Counted from the stretch's first letter, positions 34,701-47,223 are shown. The stretch: 64,000 nucleotides of DNA from Colias croceus (GCF_905220415.1 NC_059539.1:5208001-5272000), one strand, 5' to 3'. A program made the numbers and translations. Notes: generated from the sequence alone by a model not told the origin.

Positions 34701-36790
34701 TTCTAGTATATAATAATAGAAACTGTTTATTCTGGATAATACAAGACATGAATACTTTAATTAAAGTACATAATTATATGTCTACGGATTATATAAATAT
34801 ATGTACTTATTAAATAAAAGCAAAAAACACCACAGGTCAAGTTGATAAGATATGAAAAAGCATTGACACTCGTTGGAGTCAAAGAAATTATGTATATTAT
34901 TTATTGTAGAGTTGATTCAATGAAATTTCTCTTGAGATAATTTGTATTCGTATAATACATAATATAAATAAATAAATAAATATAAATACATAATTACAGC
35001 GCAATTAATTTAATTAAAAACCTACGAACTTATAACACAATACTAATGAAAACGGCTATAATTTTTTGTGCAAAACTTAATTCAAAAGAATCAACAAAAG
35101 AGCCAGGTTATGTTTTGGTACGATCGCTTTCTGCCATTCACCAAGGACAAAATTAAAATCTGTTTATTTTTTGTTGTTGTTCTTATTAAATTGTCACGTA
35201 AATATAGGGTAAATATTTGTAGGTTAACAATAACTAACAACGAGATAGACCTTTTAAATATGGTTATTACAGTTCATCCATTAAAATAACATACCTACAT
35301 GTACCTATCCTAATACATACGTATGTTATTGTCTTAATTTTGTAATATAACAATCCTTGATTTAAATGGAAAAAACTAACATCCTCATTTAGCTAAGACT
35401 TAGCCAAATATGTTTTTTTTTTTTATCCCACGCAAATAAATTAAAGTTAAGGCGTTATTTCATACACCGAGATGACTCATACTCATAAAAACAGTAGAAT
35501 TTATAAATCTTACTATGTATAAGTAATCGTTCACTCATATTGATTAACTGGGCTTATAACTTCCAGGCAAGGAATACAGTCATTTTATTCGTAGAAATGG
35601 CGTCTATAATAACTGCTAACATTCCTACCATTTCAGCGTAAAACTGGAAGAGAACTTATTACGTACCTGAACTAAATAATGTAGAATACACATAATATCA
35701 GCTACATTGTATTTGTTGACGTCGAATCGGCCAGACCGAATCATAATAGCCCGAGGATGGAGGTCATCACACTTTGGTAGTATTAAGCATGTCCTGAGAA
35801 TTTCAATAATAATAAAAATCAATAAAACAATGCAGAATTGAAATCTAGATAGGATTGTTAATGTGAATGTTCCTATTATATAACTTATAAATAAATATGT
35901 TAAAACCTAAATAAAATAAAATCATAATGATGATGTGGACTGGTTGTATTTATTTTAAATCGATGCTTAATGTGCTCTTTATCTTATTTCATTTCCTTTT
36001 TCACTAACGATTGATTTATAGTTTACCTACATAGATATTATTTGTAAACTTTGTTTCAATGACATTAACCTTAAATACATCGAATTGAAAGGTTCATACT
36101 TCGAATCCGTGCACCATGTAAATGAAAATCCACTCTAGTCTCTAACGTTAAATATCGAGAACTCTTACCATAAGTTTATGATCCTTTCAAATCATTTTAT
36201 TATATTTAAGTATTATATCCTTATCATGCATAGGTATTTACACATAATTTTAAACGTACCCAAGTCTTAAAAATTCTATAAAATCAGGCTCTGTAGGTTT
36301 TAAACGTAAAGTAATATCAGCCGCAGTTGTTCGGAGCGTGTAATACAAATCTAATTTTGCTTTGGCTCTCTCTAAGCTGAATTTACATCCTCGAAGCAAC
36401 GCGACAAGCCATTGATCATCTGTAAAAATGAAAAATGCAATAATTATGAGCCGAATTAGAACACATTTTATCTAACAACAATAAAAGTTTGTTATCACAC
36501 GATATCTACGACAATGAATTATTATCGCACGTTATACACCGGCTTGGTAATTACTTTTTAATTTACAGAGGTGAAAGAACTAAAATATATGTTGAAACAT
36601 TAAAAAAATAAATCTTGTATCAAAATTAGTAGGTAGATACTAAAATAACTTCACCTGTCCTAGCCTTTAAGTGAGGCTGCTTGGCAATCCATTCTTTCAA
36701 ATGTTGGATATCACTGGGAGTCCGTTTAGGATTTTCATTTAATTCGTTTTTAGCTATTTCAGCCAACGCTGGACTTAATTCTCGAACCAT
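31701..36790 (-). CDS. CRAL-TRIO domain protein B (seven exons)
   Basis: Sec14-like lipid-transfer protein, ligand unknown. Exons are 36790-36655, 36419-36260, 35793-35667, 33671-33540, 32889-32779, 32388-32286 and 31846-31701, all with consensus borders and matching phases, giving 304 aa. The N-lobe reads MVRELSPALAEIAKNELNE, WIAKQPHLKARTG and LLRGCKFSLERAKAKLDLYY. The ligand-binding lobe includes PRAIMIRSGRFDVNKYN, LRLKGSHHINVPAGVEIIFK and the signature SIPVEYGGTGGTVPEI. The C-terminus is DTGSFRTLDID. Its introns carry more repeats than its neighbours: a 772-bp GC-rich insertion, two LINE/SINE-like tails and a 40-bp palindrome. An upstream ATG at 36807 opens a 10-codon frame overlapping the start out of frame. 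Confidence 0.92.
31921..31993 (+). repeat. 'GAGGCCTTTGCCCGGCAGTGGGA' lepidopteran repeat tail
   Basis: AGAGAGGCCTTTGCCCGGC followed by AGTGGGACAGCCATGGCTCA and (TAA)n is a very common retroelement-derived fragment in moth genomes. It lies in the last intron of CRAL-TRIO gene B. Confidence 0.6.
32075..32114. repeat. Perfect 40-bp palindrome
   Basis: The sequence CCTTTTGGCAGGACAATTAA is followed immediately by its exact reverse complement, with no loop and no mismatch. It lies in the last intron of CRAL-TRIO gene B, about 170 bases from exon 6. Confidence 0.95.
33004..33396 (-). repeat. Two head-to-tail 'CTAGCTT(T/A)CCGCC' repeats
   Basis: Unit 1 (33004-33213) starts CTAGCTTTCCGCCTACGGCTT, and unit 2 (33214-33396) starts TAGCTTACCGCCCGCGGCTTC. 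Each ends in an AT-rich segment resembling the 5' part of the TCTG-linked families read in reverse. They lie in intron 4 of CRAL-TRIO gene B. Element class uncertain. Confidence 0.55.
33851..34656 (-). mobile_element. GC-rich 772-bp retroelement insertion with 17-bp target duplication
   Basis: TTATTACTAGTTATTAT flanks the insertion at 33851-33867 and 34640-34656. The insert (33868-34639) is strikingly GC-rich (CGCGGGCCCGCGGGCCCGG; CCTCCCCCGGGAGCGC) compared with its surroundings. On the minus strand it ends GTATTATAGAGAGAGAC with no poly(A) tail. I read it as an internally deleted non-LTR retrotransposon joining a 5' UTR to a 3' UTR; the family is not identified. It lies in intron 3 of CRAL-TRIO gene B. 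Confidence 0.7.
34657..35660. other. Remainder of intron 3 of CRAL-TRIO gene B
   Basis: AT-rich intronic DNA with no recognised exon, repeat family or structured element. Confidence 0.5.
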
Positions 36791-36872
36791 TGTAATACCT
36801 TAAACATGTTAAATAAGAAATAATAACCTAACAATTAGAGTTCACATAATTATTCACAAAATAACTTACCTC

Positions 36873-36887
36873 TATATTTATACAATG
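36873..36887 (-). promoter_or_regulatory. TATA-like box upstream of CRAL-TRIO gene B
   Basis: TGTATAAATATAG on the minus strand about 85-95 bases upstream of the ATG. It would place a start site near 36845-36855. A GTAAG follows it, so a 5' UTR splice donor is an alternative reading. Confidence 0.35.
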
Positions 36888-36899
36888 AAGTAAAACCGC

Positions 36900-38430
36900 A
36901 ATCGACACCAGGCGCGTGACAATCACATAAAATAAATTATAAAAACTGCAATTGACACTGAAACTCACTTTAATTCGTCGAACATACTTAGATCACGGTT
37001 CAATATAAACTGATAAAACCCGAACTTATCACGTTAATAAATTGCATCTATCTCTCGTTTAATACCTTGTTTTAATTTGTAATGGGAAAGTTGGAAACTT
37101 CAGTATTGGTTGTCAATGGTACCTTTGGTACACTAACTAGGTGTTATCAGAACCTTATCAGTACCGTCGTTCAATTATACGACGACGCATTGTAACACCT
37201 ATATACGAGTTTAGATTATATTATTTATGTTACAATACTAGTAATAAACGCGTCCTCGTATGTCAAAATGGATATTCACTATGACTATTTATTTATCTAA
37301 TTGAGATACTTAAAAAGGAAAAATTCGTAATTATTTAGTTAAAGCGTTTCAAGCCATTTACATTCTAATGTGATATTATTAAGTGTCAAAATAACTATTT
37401 CACCTTGATTTTACCCGTGTAACACTTGAGGTAGATGCTGTAAATGGTTTAAAAACGAAAACTCCTTTACTTTAATACTGATTTCTACGCTTTGGATCGA
37501 ATTTGCTCAGATATTTTGCTTTGTACGAAATATGTATATTGTATATGTCTGGTTAATCTATACTATAAAAATGAATCGCAAAATGTGTTGGTAAGCGCAT
37601 AACTCGAGAACGGCTGAACCGATTTCATTAATTATTTTTTTTATAATATTCCTTGAAGTACGAGGATGGTTCTTATGGAGAGAAAACGTAAAAATGTATA
37701 TACCACGGGCGAAGCCGGGGCGGACCGCCAGTAACTAAATAAAACATAAATATGTATCACATTGATTTTTTTTATTTTAATAGGTAAAAATCACATTTCA
37801 ACATTTTCATATTGTACGAGACGATTGTGTTGAGACGTACGTATAGTACTAAATGAGCATTCAGTATAAAAAAAATATATAATAAAAAACCTCAAATAAC
37901 CATGACGTATTTACTATTTACAATAGACCCACAATTTAAAATCTGTTGTTTGATTTCAATAAATATTAACAAGAGAAAAAGGTACCTTTAACCTAGTTAT
38001 GTAATCCACTTAAAAGAAATAATAATAACACAAGTAAAATATTTAACTTTTAAATAGACAAACGATGAGCACTTGTTGGGCCAACGCTGCCCATTGTGCA
38101 GAGGGTCCATTAGATCTTTAATGTTAATATTGGTAGATCTTAAACCATTAGCCTCAAGATCTTACAACACAAATAAATGAAACCTCAACATCAAGAAACA
38201 AACATAAAGAATAGTGAGTGCGTTGTTCGAGATATTGAAGGACTTATAATTGTAATTTTTGCCTCATTCTCAGATTGTGAACAAATCCCCTTTTTTTAAA
38301 TAAATTTATAAAAAATTGGCCTATTTTTTTGCATGCATCACACAAACTCTTGCGAGATTTTGCAATATATTAAACAATCTCATCTTTTGTTTGCAATAAG
38401 TTCATTCTTATTCTTAACAGAAATTTCGCC
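36900..38430. other. Spacer between CRAL-TRIO genes B and C, with one repeat
   Basis: A plus-strand repeat at 37550-37733 runs from CTATACTATAAAAATGAATC through CGAGAACGGCTGAACCGATTTC to GCGAAGCCGGGGCGGACCGC; it is a common lepidopteran retroelement tail. Nothing else was recognised. Confidence 0.5.
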
Positions 38431-38434
38431 TATG

Positions 38435-41114
38435 TTAATCAATGTCCTCAACTTTCGTTTTCATTTTGGCAGGGCGTTTTGACTCATCCGACTTATATTT
38501 GGTGTCCTCTTCGAACCAGGAGTGGTATTTGCTAAACTTCGCTTTCCAGTAATCTGTGAAAGGAGATTTATATTATTTTAAATTTAGCCTCAAAAAAGGT
38601 CTTCAGGTACCTAGTCTATCTATGCTCAAGATAATATCATGTATAAAGTAAATCGAAAGTACACGTCGTTCGTACAAACAAAAATGGGTCTTTACCTAAG
38701 GATATTATGTATAACAATTAACAGTTTTACCACAGAATATAAAGGATTTACCTTAGATGGATTTACCAACAACATCTTACACACCTTTTTGTTAAGAATT
38801 TTTGGACCTTGGCTTGCATCAATATTGTACTAGTAACAAAGTTATCTGGGCCATAGAACCTACCTATAATTTCTCTTAGAGTACCTCCGTTGCCACCGTA
38901 TTCTGCTGGCATACATTCTATAGGAACCTCATCGTATAGATCTTCAATATTTTTGTTATAAACGTTCACCTGAAATAACAAGAACAATTTTTTAGCATTA
39001 CAGCGTCAACTAAACATTATCAAATGCATTCGGTTTATATATTATATATAATATGCTTCACAATATAATTAATTAAAATAACTTATTGTCATTACCCTTT
39101 TCCTGATTTTTTCACTAAGAAACTTTTTGCACAGGTTAAGCACTGCTTGAAAAATATATGGTATGCTTAAAATATAAACTCCTTTTATTCGTAATGGTGA
39201 AGCATCCTGAAATACATAAACGAAAATTGTTATGAACAATAATAATCTATGAATATAGGTACTAAACTTTTTCCAATAAATAATATTGAGATTTGTATTT
39301 CGTATTTACAATTTATTATAATATTATCAATTGATAAAATGTCTAATTCTACATAATATGCAATATAGAAGCAATCCTATTTGTAAGGCGGTATTTTTGA
39401 AGCGTATTTTATATACAGTACATTGTAAGTTAATGCCATAACATATTTTATAATAATTGCTTATAATATTGTTATACACACATTCACACAAAGACAAATG
39501 CATACACACATGTCATATAGGTACGCTAACTTTCTACAGAAAATATCTAAGACCTTCATAATTTCTGGAGAAGTAACATTACAGAAATCTTGCTTAGCAT
39601 GCTTAGCAAGGGAGTCTTTATAAATATTATAAGGGGCATATAATATAATATACACTGAACCAACATAACAGTGGCATATAAAGCATATTTCATTGTACCT
39701 TTACCAATAATAATTACAACGAAGGTGGAAATGCTCACTTGTGTAACTGATATCAATTTCCTTATCTGCCACAGCGATATTTGTGTTAGCACAGACATCG
39801 ACGTACCCTTCATGTCGACGACGTTCAGAGTTCCAGCCACGGTGACGTTATCATCTTCCATGTATGATATCTGATAAAATTGATTAGAGATTAACAATGG
39901 TACTATTCCCATTTACATAGTTTCAAACTTAAACTATATTTCTAAAGAAAATCCATCAACTGTAAAAAATATTTTACCATTACAAAACTGGTTTTTGAAC
40001 GTAAGTGGATAGCAATAATTAAAAATACGCTCACCTGAAGCTGCATAAGCATAACATTCATGATTTCCATAACCGTGATTTCTGAAGTATTATAATGACC
40101 AAGTCGATATAACATTACTCTGGGGTCTGACGGGCATTTGGTTTTTGGCAGCATGAGTATTGCACTGAAAGCATAAAAAATAAAAATATAATAATTTCTA
40201 ATAAATGAATTAATTCTTATAAATATTTATTTAAAATAAATTTAAAAATCCTACCCAGTTTCCAAAATTTTGTAAATTTTTGGATCCGTGTAATGTAAAC
40301 GATAAACTTCAGGCGCTGTAGTTTTTAAGGTGTAATAAAGATCTAGTTTCGTTTTTGTCTTTTCCAAATTATATTTACATCCACGTAAAAAACTTACAAG
40401 CCATTGATCATCTGAAAAGTACAATAGGATATTAAGAAATAAAATTTTTTTTATTAATTATTAAAGTGCATAATATGGGAATTTATTTCTTAAAAATAAT
40501 ATCGTCCAAATGCAGTCCATTGCGTTCACGGCACTCATTTAATCGAACTGCACCCATAATATGCACTTTAATAATTAATAAACATTTTTTCAATACACCG
40601 CTTACTTTTTTTTTATTCATCCACAAAATACCTATAAACTTTCTTTTGAGACACCCTGTATTATGTATATAAAAATATACAGTTTATTGTTTCACAAACA
40701 CCTATAGGTACCAGAAACACTCACGCAGGTAAATAAGTTTCACATACCGGCTGCTATGTATTATATTGAGGGGAATGTGTTTTTGTCTTTTACAGATACA
40801 GATAATTTAATACTAAACTAGGCTACTAAATAGAATTACTGTTCCATTTACCATTAAAGTTGCATGTGGTAATATTGTACTTTGTCAACAAAAATGAAAT
40901 ATTCAAAAGTGATACAATCGATATTAAGCTAAATAGGGTATTGAGTTTTAATAGTTAAGATTTATGGTACATTACCTGTTCTGGCATTCAAGTGTGGTTG
41001 TTCTGAAAGCCATTCCTTTATAATTCGTAAATATTCATCTATTTTATTAGGATCTTCATTTAGCTCCTTCCGAGCTTTTGCCGCTAAAAGTGGATGAAGT
41101 GGACGTATTGGCAT
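38435..41114 (-). CDS. CRAL-TRIO domain protein C (seven exons, short C-terminus)
   Basis: Sec14-like lipid-transfer protein, ligand unknown. Exons are 41114-40976, 40411-40255, 40164-40035, 39870-39739, 39206-39096, 38969-38864 and 38553-38435, all in phase, giving 297 aa. The N-lobe has MPIRPLHPLLAAKARKELNE, WLSEQPHLNARTG and SFLRGCKYNLEKTKTKLDLY. The signature region reads CMPAEYGGNGGTLREI. The last exon stops early (KMKTKVEDID) and lacks the GSFRxL tail shared by A, B, D and E. Exon 5 (LRIKGVYILSIPYIFQAVLN) lacks the HxIN segment seen in B, D and E. An acceptor-like TTTTTATTACAG ends 5 bases before the ATG, so a 5' UTR exon is possible. A 356-bp palindrome starts about 130 bp upstream of the ATG. 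Confidence 0.92.
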
Positions 41115-41243
41115 TTTATCTGTAATAAAAATTAATTTTTGACGAGACTTAATGTAAACAGGCGTAGGGCATTCTTTCGTTGTTCTTAGTGCGTTCAAAA
41201 AGATTCTATGGAATGTTCTAATACTAAACAACACTGAAGAGGC

Positions 41244-41599
41244 CTACACCACCGAAACTAGCGCCACCGAACATTTTATTTTTTTACTCCTTAACCAGAT
41301 CAAATTTAAAAAATCTAGCTCGGTACTTTGCTAGTATATTACTTGTAGTATTTTTGGTATTACTTTTCACTATTCTAACTGTTCATTATTCTAGAGAACT
41401 TTTGATTACCGCCAAAAGTGGCCACTTTTGGCGGTAATCAAAAGTTCTCCTAATTTACCGAATGCAAAATAATGAAAAGTAATACCAAAAATACTACAAG
41501 TAATATACTAGCAAAGTACCGAGCTAGATTTTTTAAATTTGATCTGGTTTAGGAGTAAAAAAATAAAATGTTGGGGGGGCGCTAGTTTCGGTGGTGTAG
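41244..41599. mobile_element. 356-bp near-perfect palindromic (foldback) element
   Basis: The ends are CTACACCACCGAAACTAGCG and its complement. The arms run to the centre (CCAAAAGTGG|CCACTTTTGG at about 41417/41418) with almost no loop and few differences. No coding capacity. It lies directly upstream of CRAL-TRIO gene C, next to an initiator-like TTCAGTGTT (41232-41240, minus strand). Confidence 0.9.
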
Positions 41600-42524
41600 T
41601 CGCCTGAATACGAGTTATCGTTTACACTAAAAGATCACGAAAGAATGCTCTTACTCTAGCTGTAGCTCTATGTTCGTTTGATGTAAATGCACCATTACAC
41701 AGATTCATTTAATCACACTAATAAAGTTATCACTCATCCTGACACTAGATCCAATACATTAAAACATAATTATGGTTATTATGACTGAACAAAAAATTAT
41801 ATATGAGACATTAAAACAATAACTTTGTATTGAATGCACCAACAATGCAATACTGAATTTATCAAACACGTATGCAGCGGATTATCAAAGATAGTAGGTA
41901 CCTAATAGGTATAAATGTTATAAATAAAGATCTGATTTTATCCGTATTATACGTTACTTTGTTGCACGAGTTGTTAAGAATACTAATTATGCTCAATTAC
42001 AATAATAGGTAGGTAGGTACCTGATAATGATTAATACTATCATAGACGACAATGTTGTATAATCTTATGATAAAACGGAAAACTTTTTGAATTGATATTT
42101 CAAGCAATATACAAATTGTTTCGTTTATTTAAAAATATTCTGTCACTTGTAACACATATTGCACAAGTGTTTGATATTTTTTTGTCATATTTATTCTTTA
42201 TATTATTTATTCTAGTCTTCAATATTAGGTATTTGTATTAAAACAATATACCGAATTGAGAACCACCTTCTTTTTTTAAGTCGGTTAAAAGTAACAATAA
42301 TTTGTATGAATCATCTCTAGTATCTACTTAAGTAAGTATTTCTTATTATGTATTATCTGCATATAGTCGACACAAATAATTATAAATACTCGAGGTAAAG
42401 ATAAAACTTATATGATCTGCCCTGTTATAGCGCAAAACTCTTTATGGATCAAGCAATTCATTTTTATAAAATATAGTAAAAATAATTCTTTTAAAAGAAG
42501 CTAAGTACTTTTATTATACAACAC

Positions 42525-42771
42525 CATGCACCTTATTGACCGCCTCCTTGGTACAGTGGTTGACGCGTGAGCGTAGAACCTAGGGGTCCTGGGTTCGATT
42601 CCCGATGGAGACGAAGAAAAAAAAATGTCTCGGTCTGGTAGGACACAGAAGGCTGATCACCTACTTGTCCCTAGAGAAAATTGATCAGTGAAACAGAAGT
42701 ATGCATAATGCATCTGCCCCTTACCCCACTACGGGGACACGGGACTTCACATGCATACATGCACCTTATTG
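42525..42771 (+). mobile_element. tRNA-derived SINE with 14-bp target duplication
   Basis: CATGCACCTTATTG flanks the element at 42525-42538 and 42758-42771. The head CGCCTCCTTGGTACAGTGG contains box A, and GGGTTCGATTCCCGATGGAG contains box B. The tail has GACGAAGAAAAAAAAATGTC and CCCCACTACGGGGACACGGG. It is better preserved than the copy at 17349-17563. Confidence 0.9.
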
Positions 42772-43682
42772 CGTATGTAACTTAGTGAAAAAACCATATT
42801 TAAGTGAACTAAAATGTTTTTTTTTTTTGTTAATCACATAAAAACAATAAACTACGACAGGTTTTGATACATAGATAATAAATGTTTCCGATACGAATAT
42901 AATATAAATTTCAGGTAGATAGTTTATATAATAATCTTAAACCCTAAAATATCTATTTAACAAAACAATTACAATTTAAGACACAATAATTCAAAAATAT
43001 CTCATGAGAATTAAAAATCATCATCATTCATAACCTTTTTATACTGAATTGTATTCCCAAACTAACATTTTAAACTTATTAGCGTAGACGTAAACCGCGA
43101 TATTAATGATAACAAAGTAATTAGGTACACACTACACATATTATTGTAACTTTAGGTATTGTTAAATTCATTGTTTATTTTTATACTGCTAATATAAGTG
43201 TAGAATATGAGATACTGAAACATGTGTTGTATTTTATTTATACACCCAAAATTAATGGAAAAACAAATGCAACAGTTGTGATAATAAAGCTATCTGCGTA
43301 TTAAAAGCTATACTATACCTATTTAATATCTATACTATCTATACATAGGTACAAGTATATATAAAAGATCCCAAAAGTCTCGCTCGGAAACAGCATGAAC
43401 GGTAATGGGAAACATTATTAAAATACGTTTTCATATCGAGTTTGGAAAAGTAACTAATTAATATTAGTATTAATCAATTTACATTATTCTTAATAGGAAG
43501 TAAATCTTTGAGGGATATTCAAGTTAATCCACCATAAATTATTTTATACTTCCGCACAGTGTCAGCCTTGATTTTATAGATCAATATTTATAATAAATAT
43601 GTAAAAATGACACAATAATTTGCTCTCACAACTATTACACAGTTGACAGATATATACTACGTACATACAGTTAGGAAACTAA

Positions 43683-43697
43683 GCCCCCCCCCCCCCC
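43683..43697 (+). repeat. Poly(C) tract
   Basis: A run of about 15 cytosines in AT-rich DNA; its length may be unreliable if the assembly is from sequencing reads. Confidence 0.8.
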
Positions 43698-44784
43698 ATG
43701 AAATTATGACGTACAGCTATAGGGCTGTTACTTTTTGATATTTAACCGACTTGAAAAATAAAGGAGAAGGTTATCAATTCGGCCTGTATATTTCTGTTTG
43801 CTTTTTTTCACAGTTGATTTTGTGGTAATTTGGAGATTAAAACCCGTTAAAATACAAAAATCGTGTAGCCTAAATATGAATTTACAAGAAGAAACAATCC
43901 GAATTAATACAGCTTGTAAAAGTAAATACGTTTTTATCAGTGCTATATTTCGAAATCTAGTTTTGTTATGGACGCCGAAGGCTATTTAATGTACCTAAAT
44001 TATTTATAATGCTTGATATTTGTATTATACATATATTCAATAATTATTTTAAACCAGAATTTACAATACTTGTATGTAGGTATACCTACTAAATTATTTT
44101 TAAAACGATAAATTAAATTAAATTAAAAAACACAAAATATGCAAAAATAAATTAAAATTTTTATTATACGAGCATAGAACCTCTACCTTTTTTTTAGGAA
44201 GAAAAAGAAAATAGTTTGACAGGCTTAGTGCTTGACAAAGTGGAGACGCCACGTATCGATAAAAATACAATAATTATAATATCTATCTTTTTCTTCCCTA
44301 ATATTTACGTAATTAATAATTATGCACATAAATTTAAATAAGATTTTTTTAAGGTTTCCTTTTCTATATTTTCGTGCTCTTCTAGATTGCGTAAAAAATA
44401 GATGCGATCTTTAAACAGACTGGACTCTTAATAGGAGTAATATAGGTACTATTTGTAGCTATCATTTTGGTAGAAAATATGTCAACATAATTTAAAACTC
44501 ATACTGCCATATCTATAGAAATTAAAAAATAGTCTCTTTTTAACTTGTAGTCAGATACGGTATTTACAAATATATTTATTGAAAGGGCTACAAACTGAAA
44601 CAATCGATATTAATTATTTAATGTGAAATGACATCACTTTAAACTCTTTTCTATACTATGACGTATCTTTGTCATTCAAAATCTGTGGATGTGTCACCCG
44701 CTACTATAGATCCCCCTCAATACCCTCGAAAACACGTTTAATGGGGGGGAGCCATTTCGAACATTTTGTATGAAGTTTCCTTCC

Positions 44785-45363
44785 TATAGTTCAGGATACA
44801 TCGCCCATTTTTGCAAGTGACTACTATCAAGCTAATTTTCCGTTTGTAGCTTTATTTTGATGAGACACCCAATAATTTCGTGTACGAAAGTCTCGATTGT
44901 GGTAGCTAACAGAGATAACAAGGATAAAAAATTTTGATTTGATGGTTCTCAAATATTTATTACTAACTGAATGAATTTTTTTTTGTTCAATCTCAAGATA
45001 ATTACCTAAATTATTCGAAAAAATATTTGTCCTACAAAATCTATGGTTTGTTCAAAGAGTCCCCCTTTCCAAAGTGTATCGATAACGAGGTCATCATAAA
45101 TGATTACTAACAAGCTGATTTTTTTGTTTTCACTTAGTTAATGTTTATATAATTCAACAGACATATAATTGTCCTACAAATTGCGTAATAAATATTTGAG
45201 AACCATCAAATCAAAAAATTTTATCCTTGTTATCTCTGTTAGCTACCACAATCGAGAGTTTCGTACACGAAATTATTCGGTGTCTCATCAAAATAAAGCT
45301 ACAAACGGAAAATCAGCTTGATAGTAGTCACTTGCAAAAATGGGCGATGTATCCTGAACTATA
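44785..45363. mobile_element. Foldback element with 179-bp arms
   Basis: The left arm (44785-44963) and right arm (45185-45363) are inverted copies with only a handful of differences, around a 221-bp loop. Landmarks are TATAGTTCAGGATACATCGC, TTTTGCAAGTGACTACTATC, GATTGTGGTAGCTAACAGAG and GATGGTTCTCAAATATTTAT. No protein coding was recognised. It lies in the long gap between CRAL-TRIO genes C and D. Confidence 0.85.
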
Positions 45364-45369
45364 CTGTAA

Positions 45370-47220
45370 CTGTATGTATCTGTATATTGTGACTATTATA
45401 GTTTACTAAACTGAGTTCAATTTAAACCTCAATTTAATTAAATTAAAATAATAAGACATTTTTTGTGTTAGGTATACATAAATTATATTCATGAAAGTTA
45501 TTATTGTTTTTAATATAAGGTAACATTTTATTGATTTTAAACATAAATTGATAATAAAAAATAATTATTATTTATCCTAATTAATAGATTATAATTTAAG
45601 TGTTAGTGTAATTAAATTATGTTATCAATCAGAAGTTTCAAATCATAAAAATATGACCCGCTTTGAAGAAATTCACAGTACCTAGGTACGTATATTGAAT
45701 GTTCGCCAAATATTACAAACAAATGACAAACATTTCAAGGGCACGCGTGTTTCCGATAAAAATGATTAGACGAAAATGAACATCAGATTCAACGTATAAA
45801 AACCCATTTATAAAATGTTTTAAAACTCATATCAGAAGAAATCGAAACAAAAAGTAACGACGCGACGGTATTTTAACAACTGGTACATATGTACAAAAGA
45901 ATGCACGCTTTCCCAAAACGCCAAAGGTTCTCAAATTACTGTCTTGAAATTTATGCGTATTCATCATAGTTAAAAGTAAGTAATACATTTGGTTGTTACA
46001 ATTTATGGAAATGTGAGTCCATTACTGACCTTACTGACTCACCATACCATTGTTATAAATATTTAACAGAAATAAAAATAATCCATGTAGGTACGTTACC
46101 TTTATAAAAATAATATTGCACTGTCAATTACTCCTTCAGCCAATATCTGCTGTTATATATTGTATTGTTTGTAATATCAGTCGAATCTAACTAATATTCC
46201 ATCACAAAATCCAAACACGTTTGTAAATAATATAATAAACTTGATCGGTATATTATGTAAAGCAACCGTACGAACGTTGCGTTTGTATGTCGCCAAAACG
46301 TACACTGACTGTGTAATATGTTTACAAGCCAAACTAATACATAGAAGCGTAACGGGTATTTTAGCGTCTCCTTTTTCTACCTCTTAACTTGAAAAGTACG
46401 TGCCTTATATTGTTAATATTGTCTAAGAACTGAAAAATACTTCGTTTGGTATTATTTATAGAAAATGCGCCATCTGAATAATTCGTGTTATTTTTCTGTA
46501 ACAAAAACAACACAAAGATGTTAAGTGAGGCATAAATATCGGATAGGAACTTGTAACTTCGTTCATTGTACCTATATTTTTTATATTTTAATCTTTATCC
46601 TGTCCATTTATATACCGAATTATATAAATGACAGGATATAAATATCGAACCCGTAAACTGGAATTTACCCTAATCCTAATCCAGTGACGATTTTATTATT
46701 AAGTAAGTCTTTTATAATAATAAAAATCATCTTCTATAATAACGTATACTTTGAAATACATAATATAATCTATTTATTTACAGTCAAGAGCAATTAATAG
46801 AGTAATCAGCATTATAAATTGTGTTAAACTGTATTAATTAACCCTAGATTATTATTTAGTATATAATACATAGCTATCATAAATATAAACTTATACAAAA
46901 TTAGAGCATAGCATATCGAGATCTAGTACAGTGGATAAATCTTGTTATAGCACAGATTACTAAATATACCTACTTATAGTCACTACGTCGTAATCTTAAA
47001 TACCACCCATTACCTACATGGAACTATATGGTGATTATCATAGAGATAATACCTATGTACTATCTCTATGGTGATTATATGAAATTTTCCTTCCTTTATA
47101 ATTTATTTATAAATACAAATAGTAACTTTTTTACAAATCATCGCTCAAATAACGAGAGGCAGAAAATTAATCAAAAGAAATAGAAAATACATTAATAATG
47201 TATTAAAGATAGTTGGTAAA
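45370..47220. other. Gap between CRAL-TRIO genes C and D, no feature recognised
   Basis: AT-rich DNA without exons. I looked for decayed CRAL-TRIO exons (DDQW/FLRGCK and EYGG signatures) in the 41.6-49.7 kb gap and saw none. Small inverted repeats occur near 47030-47080. Confidence 0.45.
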
Positions 47221-47223
47221 TTA

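Larger units (their letters stand above)
42249..43790. repeat. Inverted 'AACCGACTT...AATTCGG' repeat ends
   Basis: CCGAATTGAGAACCACCTTC...AAGTCGGTTAA (42252-42287) and TTAACCGACTTG...GGTTATCAATTCGG (43742-43782) are inverted copies about 1.5 kb apart with AATTCGG outward. They could be the two ends of one DNA element or two separate repeat fragments. The interval holds a SINE and AT-rich DNA; no transposase frame was seen. Confidence 0.45.

Noticed and set aside
42539..42620. Possible tRNA gene with box A and box B
   Set aside because: It heads a SINE with a tail and target duplication, and its ends do not pair as a tRNA acceptor stem.
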